Source: JALYNX01 sp035292685
Lineage (GTDB): Bacteria; Actinomycetota; Acidimicrobiia; Spongiisociales; ZC4RG35
Direction: 5' to 3'
DNA: 64,000 nt
Assembly: GCA_035292685.1 (NCBI GenBank)
Contig: DATDPP010000026.1
Coordinates: 41,709 to 105,708 of the forward strand
Under the pieces are notes generated by a model. The model had not been told where the DNA came from and searched no databases. It saw nothing but the letters and a program-made list of their open reading frames with translations. A program made the position numbers and the translations under genes. Below, in pieces: positions 50,356 through 58,515 of this stretch (within the stretch, counting starts at the first letter, position 1; each line of letters begins with the position of its first letter).

Positions 50356-52677
50356 TCAGCCCCGAAACACATCCGGGGGAATGGGCTCTTGCTGACGCCT
50401 CCGGGCGTTCAAGCCGGAGAGATACTGATCGGGAAACTCGAAATCGGCGTATCCGAGGTCGATGGCTGCGTTGAGCGACCAGTACGGGTCAACCAGATGG
50501 GGCCGGGCCAGGACACAGAGGTCTGCCCGCCCCGACACCAGGATGTTGTGGACATCGTCGATGCTGGAGACCGCGCCCACCGTCATGGTTGGGATCCCGG
50601 CCTCGCGGCGAATTCGGTCGCTGAAAGGTGTCTGATAGAGACGGCCGTAGTCGGGGCGAGCCTCGACCGTGGTCTGACCGGTCGAAACGTCGATGACGTC
50701 ACACCCCAACGCCTTGAGCTCGGCGGCGAACGCCACCGAGTCGTCAGCCTCGAACCCGCCTGGCACCCAGTCGGTGGCTGAGATTCGCACCGAGATCGGT
50801 TTGTGAGCTGGCCATACCGCGCGCACCGCGGCGAACACCTCGAGCGGGTAGCGCATGCGGTTCTCCAGGGAGCCCCCGTACGCGTCGGCACGAACGTTGG
50901 CCAACGGGGTGAGAAAGCTGGAGAGCAGGTAACCATGGGCGAAATGGAGCTCGAGGAGGTCGAAGCCGGCGTGGTCGCCTCGTATCGCGGCGGAGACGTG
51001 CTGGTCCCGGATCAGGTCCATGTCGGCCCGGGTGACCTCCCGGGGCACCTGACTGTCAGATCGATAAGGGACCGGAGAAGGGGCGACGATCTCCCAGTTG
51101 CCGTCATCGAGCGGCTCGTCTTCGCCCTCCCACATGAGCTTGGTCGAACCCTTCCGCCCCGAGTGCCCGATCTGGAGCCCGATCTTCGATGAAGTGTTCC
51201 CGTGAACGAAGTCGACTATCTCTTCCCAGTAGCCCGCCTGCTCATCGGTCCAGATCCCGGTGCAACCCGGGCTGATTCGCCCTTCCCGGGAGACACATGT
51301 CATCTCGGTCATGACCAGACCGGCGCCGCCCACGGCACGACTGCCCAGATGAACCAGATGCCACTCGTTGGGCATCCCGTCCACCGCGCTGTATTGGTCC
51401 ATTGGCGAGACCACGATCCGGTTGGGAAGCACCAGGTCTCGGAGTTGGAATGGGTGGAACATCGGAGGCACGGAGGGGCCCACCGTCACCGGTGACCCGT
51501 GCTCGGAAGCGGCATACCAGGTGTCCACTCCCGCCATATAGACCGGATCACGGACCCTCAGGTTGTCGTATGTCACCCGCTGGCTCCTGGTCAACAGGCT
51601 GAAGACGAACTGCTCCGGCTCGGCTCCCCGGTAGCGGTCAGCCCCTTCGAACCATTCCAAGCTCGCCCGGGCCGCCCGCTGCAGGCTCTGCACCTCGGGT
51701 CGGCGAAGCCGCTCGTACTCCTCCAATGCCTGGTCCAGGGCAAGGTCGTCGAGAAGGAGGCGGGAGAGGGCGATGGCGTCCTCCATGGCCAGTTTGGTGC
51801 CCGACCCGACCGAGAAGTGGGCGGTGTGGATGGCGTCACCCATCAAGACGACGTTGTCGTGATGCCATCGGGCGCTGGAGATGGTCGGGAATTGCAGCCA
51901 CTTGGAGTTGTTCCCTATCAGCCCACGACCCTCGAGATGCCGGGCGAACAACTCCTCGCACCGGGCGAGCGCAAACTCGTCGCTCAGCCCCGGAGCCAGA
52001 GCCTGGCCCTGGGTCTGGTCGAACCCCAACTGCAGCCAGGTCTCGGGGGCCAACTCCACGATGAACGTGCTGCCCTCTTCGCTGTAGGGGTAGACATGCG
52101 CCCAAACCATCCCGGCGGGGGTGTCTTCGAAAATGAAGTTGAACTCGTCGAAGACCTTGGGGGTCCCGAACCAGATGTAACGGTTGCGTCTCAGATCGAT
52201 CGACGGCCCGAGCTGTGCAGCAAGGCTCCGGCTCACCACGCTGTTGGCTCCGTCGGCGCCCACGATCAGGTCAGCGGGCGGTGCGGCTGCCAGGTCCGTC
52301 AGCTCGGTGGAGAAGCCCAGCCCGACGCCCAAACCAACGGCTCTCTCGGTCAGGATCTCGAGCAGACGGCGGCGGCCGATCGCCGAGAATCCGTGCCCGC
52401 CGGAGACGAAGGTTCTCCCCCCGGGGTGGTGGACCTTTATGTCGCCCCATTGCCGGAAACTTCGAGCCATCTCTTCGAAGCTGGGCTCATCGGCATCCCA
52501 GAAGTGATCCAGGGTCTCATCGCTGAACACAACCCCGAACCCAAAGGCGTCTCCCGGCCGATTCCGCTCCAACACCCGGATCTCGTGCTCGGGGCGCTCC
52601 TTCTTGAGCAGGGTTGCCAGATAGAGCCCGGATGGGCCTCCGCCAACGATCAGGATGTCGAGCGGACGGGATTTCAT
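50356..52677 (-). CDS. Bifunctional FAD monooxygenase/OYE-type reductase (aminobenzoyl- or salicylyl-CoA type)
   Basis: 773 residues from ATG 52677. About 1-390 is a class A flavoprotein hydroxylase (ILIVGGGPSGLYLATLL, VVFSDETLDHF, NVVLMGDAIHTAHFSVGSGTKLAMEDA). About 410-773 is an old-yellow-enzyme domain (FHPFQLRDLVLPNRIVVSPMDQYSA, GLQIGHSGRKGS, ELHFAHGYLLSSFLTPLAN, YGGSLENRMR). The fusion matches 2-aminobenzoyl-CoA monooxygenase/reductase and salicylyl-CoA 5-hydroxylase, which dearomatise or hydroxylate an aryl-CoA. No CoA ligase or ring-cleavage gene is nearby. Confidence 0.88.
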   Translation of the reverse strand: MKSRPLDILIVGGGPSGLYLATLLKKERPEHEIRVLERNRPGDAFGFGVVFSDETLDHFWDADEPSFEEMARSFRQWGDIKVHHPGGRTFVSGGHGFSAIGRRRLLEILTERAVGLGVGLGFSTELTDLAAAPPADLIVGADGANSVVSRSLAAQLGPSIDLRRNRYIWFGTPKVFDEFNFIFEDTPAGMVWAHVYPYSEEGSTFIVELAPETWLQLGFDQTQGQALAPGLSDEFALARCEELFARHLEGRGLIGNNSKWLQFPTISSARWHHDNVVLMGDAIHTAHFSVGSGTKLAMEDAIALSRLLLDDLALDQALEEYERLRRPEVQSLQRAARASLEWFEGADRYRGAEPEQFVFSLLTRSQRVTYDNLRVRDPVYMAGVDTWYAASEHGSPVTVGPSVPPMFHPFQLRDLVLPNRIVVSPMDQYSAVDGMPNEWHLVHLGSRAVGGAGLVMTEMTCVSREGRISPGCTGIWTDEQAGYWEEIVDFVHGNTSSKIGLQIGHSGRKGSTKLMWEGEDEPLDDGNWEIVAPSPVPYRSDSQVPREVTRADMDLIRDQHVSAAIRGDHAGFDLLELHFAHGYLLSSFLTPLANVRADAYGGSLENRMRYPLEVFAAVRAVWPAHKPISVRISATDWVPGGFEADDSVAFAAELKALGCDVIDVSTGQTTVEARPDYGRLYQTPFSDRIRREAGIPTMTVGAVSSIDDVHNILVSGRADLCVLARPHLVDPYWSLNAAIDLGYADFEFPDQYLSGLNARRRQQEPIPPDVFRG

Positions 52678-52696
52678 GGCCAGTTGAGGCCGAACG

Positions 52697-53446
52697 CTAG
52701 AGCTTGAGCTTCCCGACGAAGTCCTCCCACCAGGACCCAAGAGCGTCGAGAGTGCTCGATAACGCCCACAACAACACAATGCCCAAAGCCACCAGGAGCA
52801 CCAAGGTCGCCAGATTGCGTACCCGATACAACTGACGTTGCGCCGTGTCCTCCATGTATGACGGTTCGACCAGAGGCGGCGTGGCTGGAGCCAGGACGAA
52901 CGGGTCGGGCGGGCTCACCAAGGCAGGGGCGGGCATCGGGGTCATCTGTGTCGAAGGTACACGGGTAGAGCTGTTGAACGCCTCGTCGAGGGATTCCGGT
53001 TCCCGAACCGGGTTTGGCTCTTCAACCGACCTCAAATCCTGGACCGGCTCGTCCGATGGTTCGGCCGACGTTGCCGCCTCGATGTCGAGGTCGAGCTCGA
53101 TATGGGGCTCGGAGTCTTCGACCAGTGCGGTGTCAGGCTCCGGGTCGACGTGGACGGCCGCCGGCCTCGGCGCCGCGGCCAGGCTGGCGAACGCCTCCTC
53201 CATGGTGGGGCTGGTCTCCTCGACCGGGACTTGGAGGCCGGCCTTCTCGAAGAGAGAGCGCTTGTCGATACCGAGCACCGCGGAGAGAGCGGTGACCACC
53301 CCTTCGTCGTTGGGAACTGCCGTCTCCATCTCCCAAGCCCGGATCGTGCCTGCTGAGCGGCCAACCAACTCGCCGAGTTTGGCTTGAGACAAACCGAGCT
53401 TGGTGCGGCGGTAGCGGATAGTCCTTCCAAAGGAACGCTCGGGCAT
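52697..53446 (-). CDS. XRE-type HTH protein with C-terminal membrane anchor
   Basis: 249 residues from ATG 53446. N-terminal helix-turn-helix (RTKLGLSQAKLGELVGRSAGTIRAWEMETAVPNDE), a long acidic, Pro-rich low-complexity middle, one membrane helix (LATLVLLVALGIVLLWALS) and a short C-terminus. The layout resembles RodZ-type or one-component membrane regulators, but no extracytoplasmic domain is present. Target unknown. Confidence 0.8.
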   Translation of the reverse strand: MPERSFGRTIRYRRTKLGLSQAKLGELVGRSAGTIRAWEMETAVPNDEGVVTALSAVLGIDKRSLFEKAGLQVPVEETSPTMEEAFASLAAAPRPAAVHVDPEPDTALVEDSEPHIELDLDIEAATSAEPSDEPVQDLRSVEEPNPVREPESLDEAFNSSTRVPSTQMTPMPAPALVSPPDPFVLAPATPPLVEPSYMEDTAQRQLYRVRNLATLVLLVALGIVLLWALSSTLDALGSWWEDFVGKLKL

Positions 53447-53627
53447 TAGACACTCGATGGTACAAGTGAGAACGGGTTGCGGATATGGCCATAGCCATAA
53501 GTCTCCAAGCAAGCGCCGGGATCCGCCCGACTTCGGCCTTGGCAGTACCCCTTATCCCAGGACTTTCGGCCCTCAGAGCTGCCACCGAGCTTTGCTACGT
53601 TGGCGAAGTCAGCAAGAAAGGGAACAC

Positions 53628-54032
53628 ATGAGAAAAGCCGCATCGATCGGATCGCTTATTTTGGGCGTGATCTTGATCATTGGAGGCTTCACAACCTGGT
53701 TCACAGTCAGTGGCACACTGGCCGACGAGAAGATCGTCACCTCCGACGACGCCTGCCTGGCAGGCCGAACTGTTGCCGACCCGTTCACCGCCTACTGCGA
53801 GGCGCAGGTGATCGCGAAGCACGCTTTGGAGGCAACCGGAGACAAGACATACGCCGAGATGGATCGGGAAGACCCGCTGCGCCAGGTTGCGGCAACCGCC
53901 TCGTTCCTCAGGGCGTCCCTATTCACCTCGGTGGTGGCCTTCGGTTCCGCGGCGATGGCGGTGGGGATGGGTGTCGTCTTCGTCCTCATCGGTCTCGGGA
54001 TCCGCGACGTCGAGCAGCGAACGAACACCTAA
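53628..54032 (+). CDS. Two-helix membrane protein, unknown
   Basis: 134 residues from ATG 53628 with AAAGGGA 6 bases upstream. N-terminal helix SIGSLILGVILIIGGFTTW, a short extracytoplasmic segment with two Cys (DDACLAGR, AYCEAQ) that could form a disulfide, and a C-terminal helix SAAMAVGMGVVFVLIGLGI. Small proteins of this layout are common in actinobacteria. Convergent with the nitroreductase gene through the palindromes. Confidence 0.75.
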   Translation: MRKAASIGSLILGVILIIGGFTTWFTVSGTLADEKIVTSDDACLAGRTVADPFTAYCEAQVIAKHALEATGDKTYAEMDREDPLRQVAATASFLRASLFTSVVAFGSAAMAVGMGVVFVLIGLGIRDVEQRTNT

Positions 54033-54059
54033 CTGTCCGCAGTCGAGGTTGATTCACTT

Positions 54060-54092
54060 TCAGACCGGTCTGAGCGCTTCAGACCGGTCTGA
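54060..54092. repeat. Two tandem copies of the palindrome TCAGACCGGTCTGA
   Basis: Perfect 14-bp palindromes at 54060-54073 and 54079-54092, separated by GCGCT. The pair also folds as one 15-bp hairpin with a 5-nt loop. The second copy contains the last codons and stop of the deazaflavin nitroreductase gene (FRPV-stop). It may be a bidirectional terminator or a duplicated protein-binding site. Confidence 0.75.
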
Positions 54093-54459
54093 ACCGTATG
54101 AAGGGTGCGGTGTCGATGTAATGATCCAAACTCGCCCGGGCCCTCTCGGGCTCGCTGCCCCAACTTTCGGTGAGGGCGCGAAGGATGATTGGCGCCTTCA
54201 CCTCGGGGTCGGCTTCGGTCTCACCAATCACGGTGACGTCGGCCGTGACACCCCGCTTCAAATGGAGGATGAATTCGGGGTTGGCCTCGATGTTGGCAAC
54301 CCAATCCCGTTTGAACCCGGGCCGGCCCGTCAGGTAGTAGTCACCATCGAACTGGTGAAAGTAGATCTCCACCCTGCGAGGGAGGCCCGTCTTGCGGCCG
54401 GTGGTGGTTATGTCGGCGATGCCGCCGCTGTCCATCGCCTGCTTGACTCGGGTATCCAT
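54079..54459 (-). CDS. F420-type (DUF385) nitroreductase family protein
   Basis: 126 residues from ATG 54459 (an ATG at 54516 would add 19). Split beta-barrel of the deazaflavin-dependent nitroreductase family: ITTTGRKTGLPRRVEIYF is the diagnostic TTGRKSG-like motif, followed by YYLTGRPG and DWVANIEANPEFIL. Members bind coenzyme F420 and reduce quinones or nitro compounds. The product ends in a palindrome. Confidence 0.85.
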   Translation of the reverse strand: MDTRVKQAMDSGGIADITTTGRKTGLPRRVEIYFHQFDGDYYLTGRPGFKRDWVANIEANPEFILHLKRGVTADVTVIGETEADPEVKAPIILRALTESWGSEPERARASLDHYIDTAPFIRFRPV

Positions 54460-54514
54460 AATCGGGGCAACATGGAGTGCTGTCTCGATGTTCCCGAACA
54501 GGTAGCTTGAGCCC

Positions 54515-55726
54515 ATGGGTCAACGCATCGAGGTCTCCGCGGTTCCGATCGGATCCGTAGCCCTTTTCAGCACAGACCGCTCGATAACCGGGCAGGACGG
54601 AGCCGAATTCGGCCGCGAGTCCGACGCCGGTGACGGACCCCCGGCCGAGTTGGCGAAACGCCTTTTCCAGTCCGATGCCGCCATCGACCACGTTTACGTC
54701 CTCTCCAACACGGTCTCGGTGCGTCGGCGAGACGACTGGGATGATGTTTCCCTCGATGACGCCACCGGGGTCATCAGCGAGTTGTTCATCCACTACTCGC
54801 CCACCGAGGGCTTGGCCTCAGAAGAGGGCGACGAGGCACTACGCCGCCAGTATTACAACGCGACCTTGACCGAGATCCGAGCTCACAACAAGGAGCTCTG
54901 GGTGATGAAGGTACGGCCCGATGAACCGATCAATCCGTTCGAGGCAGGCCAGTACACCACTCTCGCCTTGGGCTACTGGGAGCCGCGTGCCGACGACGCC
55001 ATGGAGGAGTTCTCGAGTGGACAGCGCGAGAAGCTGGCCCGACGCTCCTATTCGGTCTCCAGCTCCGTCGTCGACGAGAACGGCAACCTGGTCGAACCGC
55101 ACCCCGAAGAGGTCGAGTTCTACATCGTCCAAGTGAAGCCCAGCGAGGGCCAGATCCCGGCTCTGACTCCGCGCATCTTCATGAAGAAGGTTGGAGACAG
55201 GATCTTCATGGGTCGCAAGTTCACGGGCCACTACACGCTGGAGGGCGTCAAACCCACCGACACCGTCATATTCCTCAGCACGGGGACCGGCGAGGCACCT
55301 CAGAACAAGATGCTCACAGAGCTCCTGAGGCAGGGGCATCAGGGCCGCATCCTCAACGCAGTCTGTGTCCGCTATCGAGAAGATCTGGCCTACACCGAGC
55401 AGCAGGCGATGGTCATGGAGCGCTACCCGGTGTATCGGTACGTGACTCTGACCACCCGGGAACCGGAGAACGAGGGAAGAAAGGTCTACATCCAGGACTT
55501 GATCAAATCCGGCCGCCTCGAAGAAGAGCTGGGAGCGCCACTCGACCCTGCCACCACCCACGTCTATCTCTGCGGCAACCCTTCCATGATCGGACTGCCG
55601 ACGTTGGCCGATGACGACATGACCTTTCCCGAGACCTTGGGGGTGTGCCAGCTCCTCCATGAGCGGGGGTTCACCATCGACCGGCGCAAAAGCCGCGGCA
55701 ATGTCCACTACGAAGAGTACTGGTAG
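54515..55726 (+). CDS. Nfu/NifU N-domain fused to a ferredoxin-NADP reductase
   Basis: 403 residues. About 1-110 matches the Nfu N-terminal scaffold domain (IEVSAVPIGSVALF, AELAKRLFQSDAAIDHVYVLSNTVSV). About 120-403 is a plant-type ferredoxin/flavodoxin-NADP reductase: FAD motif RRSYSVSSS, substrate and NADP loops FLSTGTGEAPQNK, and YLCGNPSMIG. The start ATG shares bases with the opposite-strand ATG at 54516 (CATG). Likely an electron-transfer protein; a link to Fe-S cluster assembly is only suggested by the domain. Confidence 0.85.
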   Translation: MGQRIEVSAVPIGSVALFSTDRSITGQDGAEFGRESDAGDGPPAELAKRLFQSDAAIDHVYVLSNTVSVRRRDDWDDVSLDDATGVISELFIHYSPTEGLASEEGDEALRRQYYNATLTEIRAHNKELWVMKVRPDEPINPFEAGQYTTLALGYWEPRADDAMEEFSSGQREKLARRSYSVSSSVVDENGNLVEPHPEEVEFYIVQVKPSEGQIPALTPRIFMKKVGDRIFMGRKFTGHYTLEGVKPTDTVIFLSTGTGEAPQNKMLTELLRQGHQGRILNAVCVRYREDLAYTEQQAMVMERYPVYRYVTLTTREPENEGRKVYIQDLIKSGRLEEELGAPLDPATTHVYLCGNPSMIGLPTLADDDMTFPETLGVCQLLHERGFTIDRRKSRGNVHYEEYW

Positions 55727-55741
55727 GACAGTTGACCAAGG

Positions 55742-58018
55742 TCAGGAGCCGGCCCGCTCCCGACGTTGCGCCTCGGCCACTGCGATCGCGGTCATGTTGA
55801 CCACATCGTTCACAGAAGCGTCCTTCTGCAGCACATGGACGGTCTTGGAGAGCCCGCTGAGGATGGGGCCGATCACCTCGGCGTCACCCAGCCGGTTCAA
55901 GAGCTTGTACGAGGCGTTGGCCGCAGTGAGGTTGGGGAAGACCAGGACATTGGCGGCCCGGTTCAGGGGGCCACCAGGCCGTCGGTCCTTCAGTAGCGCG
56001 GGCATCACGGCAGTGTCTGCCTGCATCTCCCCGTCCACCGGGATATCGGGTCGGGCAAGACGGAACAGCTCCACCGCCCGACGCACCCGGGCGGGCTCCG
56101 CCCCGCTGGCTGATCCGAAATCGGAGTAGCTGATGAAGGCGACCCGCGGATCCCGGTCGAACTCGTTCTGGGCGGTGGCTGTGGCCGCCAATGCGATCTC
56201 GGCGAGTTGTTCGGCGGTCGGCTCGATGTTGACCGCACAGTCGGTGAAGAAGAAGGCATCGCCCTGGACGACGACCAGGTAGACCGAGCTCACGATGGAG
56301 CGGCCCTCTTCCACCTTGAGGACCTGGAGCGCAGGGCGAATCGTGTCGGGGTAGTAAGTGTTGAGACCCCCGAGCACAGCATCCGCCTTCCCCTCACGGA
56401 CCATGAGACAGGCGTACATATTGGGGTCAGCCGTCTGGTTTCTCGCCTCACGAAGGGATAGGCCGCGATGCCGACGCAGATCCTCGAGGATCGACGCATA
56501 GCGGTCCCGCTCCGCGACCTCGTTGACATGGTCGATCACCTCCATGCCGTCCAGGGAAAGGCCTGAGTCGAGTGCGAGCTTCTCGATATTGGCGAGGTTG
56601 CCCAACAGGACCGGGCTGGCGATTCCCTCGTCGAGAACACGGCGAGCGGCCCGGATGAGACGGATGTCCTCGGCATGTGGGTAGACCACCCTCTTGGGCT
56701 GCTCCATGGCCCTGATGGTGATGGCATTGATCAGGCTGTGGGAGGCGCGGAATCGGGTCTGCAGCTGGGTCCGGTACTCGTCGAAATCAGCGATCGGCGA
56801 GCCGGCCAGCCCCTCTTCCATCGCCGCCAGCGCCACGGCGGGGGCGACAGTCCAAAGCACCCTCGGGTCGAATGGCTTTGGGATCAGGTACTCGGGCCCG
56901 AACTGAAGGCGTTCCAGGTCATAGGCCCGGAGCACCGAGTCCGGGACCGGCTCGCGGGCCAGGTCGGCCAGAGCATGGGCGGCCGCAAGTTTCATTCTCT
57001 CGGATACCGCCCGGGCCCGGACGTCCAGGGCGCCTCGGAAGATGAAAGGAAAGCCGAGGACGTTGTTGACCTGGTTCGGATAGTCACTACGCCCCGTGGC
57101 CATGATCACGTCGTCGCGAGCCGCCCGAGCGTCGGGATAGGAGATCTCAGGATCCGGGTTGGCGAGGGCGAAGACGATCGGGTCCGGCGCCATCGACTGA
57201 ACCATCTCCTTGGACACCGTTCCAGCCACTGAGACCCCAACCAGGGCATCGGCGCCCGTCATGGCATCCTCCAGGGTCCGGGCGTCGGTGTCGACGGCAA
57301 ATCCTCGCTTGATGTCGTTCAGATCATCACGTTCGGCATGAATCACACCGCGGGTGTCAACCAGCAGCACGTTCTCAGGATCCACCCCGAGCTCGATGAA
57401 GAACCTGGCGGAGGCGATGCCGGCGGCTCCGGCTCCGACAAAGACCACCTTGGTGGAAGCGATGTCTCGACCTGTCAACTCGAGGGCGTTGATGAAGGCG
57501 GCGCCTCCGATTATTGCCGTGCCGTGCTGGTCATCGTGGAAAACCGGGATCTCCAGCCGATCACGCAGGGTCTGCTCGATGTAGAAGCACTCTGGCGCCT
57601 TGATGTCCTCGAGGTTGATGCCCCCGACGGTCGGAGCCAGCATCTCGCAAAATCTGATCACGTCGTCCGGATCGTTGGCGTCGATCTCGAGGTCGAACAC
57701 GTCGATGTCGGCAAAACGCTTGAAGAGAACTGCCTTTCCTTCCATGACCGGTTTCCCGGCCAGCGGGCCGATGTCGCCCAAACCCAGGACCGCGGTGCCA
57801 TTGGAAACGACCGCGACCAGATTCCCCCGGTTGGTGAAGCGAAAGGCGGCCTCGGGGTCGTCGGCGATCACCAAACAGGGCTCGGCAACCCCGGGGGTGT
57901 AGGCCAGGCTCAGATCCGCCTGGGTGGCGGTGGGTTTGGTCGAGCGGATCGCGATCTTCCCCGGACGGGGGTTTTCGTGGTACTCGAGCGCTTCGGAGAA
58001 GTTGGTCTTGTCGGCCAT
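55742..58018 (-). CDS. maeB: NADP-dependent malic enzyme with phosphotransacetylase domain
   Basis: 758 residues. N-terminal malic enzyme (YTPGVAEPCL, GLGDIGPLAGKPVMEGKAVLFK, VFHDDQHGTAIIGGAAFINA, FVGAGAAGIASARF), from about 430 a phosphotransacetylase-like domain (LLGNLANIEKLALDSG, REGKADAVLGG). Oxidatively decarboxylates malate to pyruvate; the PTA-like part is usually regulatory. Standard length for the MaeB type. Confidence 0.95.
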   Translation of the reverse strand: MADKTNFSEALEYHENPRPGKIAIRSTKPTATQADLSLAYTPGVAEPCLVIADDPEAAFRFTNRGNLVAVVSNGTAVLGLGDIGPLAGKPVMEGKAVLFKRFADIDVFDLEIDANDPDDVIRFCEMLAPTVGGINLEDIKAPECFYIEQTLRDRLEIPVFHDDQHGTAIIGGAAFINALELTGRDIASTKVVFVGAGAAGIASARFFIELGVDPENVLLVDTRGVIHAERDDLNDIKRGFAVDTDARTLEDAMTGADALVGVSVAGTVSKEMVQSMAPDPIVFALANPDPEISYPDARAARDDVIMATGRSDYPNQVNNVLGFPFIFRGALDVRARAVSERMKLAAAHALADLAREPVPDSVLRAYDLERLQFGPEYLIPKPFDPRVLWTVAPAVALAAMEEGLAGSPIADFDEYRTQLQTRFRASHSLINAITIRAMEQPKRVVYPHAEDIRLIRAARRVLDEGIASPVLLGNLANIEKLALDSGLSLDGMEVIDHVNEVAERDRYASILEDLRRHRGLSLREARNQTADPNMYACLMVREGKADAVLGGLNTYYPDTIRPALQVLKVEEGRSIVSSVYLVVVQGDAFFFTDCAVNIEPTAEQLAEIALAATATAQNEFDRDPRVAFISYSDFGSASGAEPARVRRAVELFRLARPDIPVDGEMQADTAVMPALLKDRRPGGPLNRAANVLVFPNLTAANASYKLLNRLGDAEVIGPILSGLSKTVHVLQKDASVNDVVNMTAIAVAEAQRRERAGS

Positions 58019-58137
58019 AGCGGAGGAACCCTACTGGCGGGTTGTGGCTCCGGATCGCGCCGGTGTGAAGAGATCGAACATTGCCCTTGACGAGGCTTCT
58101 CGTTTGGGTTTCCGACCTGCGAGAATCCAGATGACGA

Positions 58138-58446
58138 ATGGTGACAACAGACCTGCCGATCTTCCACGACAACGGCTACAAGGTGATGCCCGGCTGGCGT
58201 GTCGGCCACGCCCCCGAGGAGTCCACTACCCGTTCGGGACTTCTGGTCCCCATCGGCACCAAGGACGGAAACGACGCACTCGCCCTGGTGGACGTAAACA
58301 CCGGGCAGCGGTTCTGGGCCGTCCCCACCGGTGCCTGGCGCTTCATCTGGCCGGCGACCGGGAAGCCAGTGGTCGCGGTGCGTGAATCGCAGATCATCGC
58401 CGAAGAACAGTTGGAACATGTCGGCGACCAAGGTCAGTATCTCTGA
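58138..58446 (+). CDS. Small GroES-like-fold protein, tentative
   Basis: 102 residues. The order resembles a chaperonin-10 subunit: GWRVGHAPEESTTRSGLLVP (cf. DRVLVKP..EEKT.GGIVLP), a middle strand region, and ending KPVVAVRESQIIAEE (cf. the YLILRESDILA end). It lacks the mobile-loop consensus and the Dxxx metal pattern of true GroES. It stands alone, without groEL. It may be a divergent Cpn10 homologue or an unrelated beta-barrel. Confidence 0.55.
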   Translation: MVTTDLPIFHDNGYKVMPGWRVGHAPEESTTRSGLLVPIGTKDGNDALALVDVNTGQRFWAVPTGAWRFIWPATGKPVVAVRESQIIAEEQLEHVGDQGQYL

Positions 58447-58515
58447 GCAGCCGAAATCCACTCGCGCGAGGAGAGCCGCTCGACGATCATCGTCGGCGGA
58501 ACCGGATGACCACTT

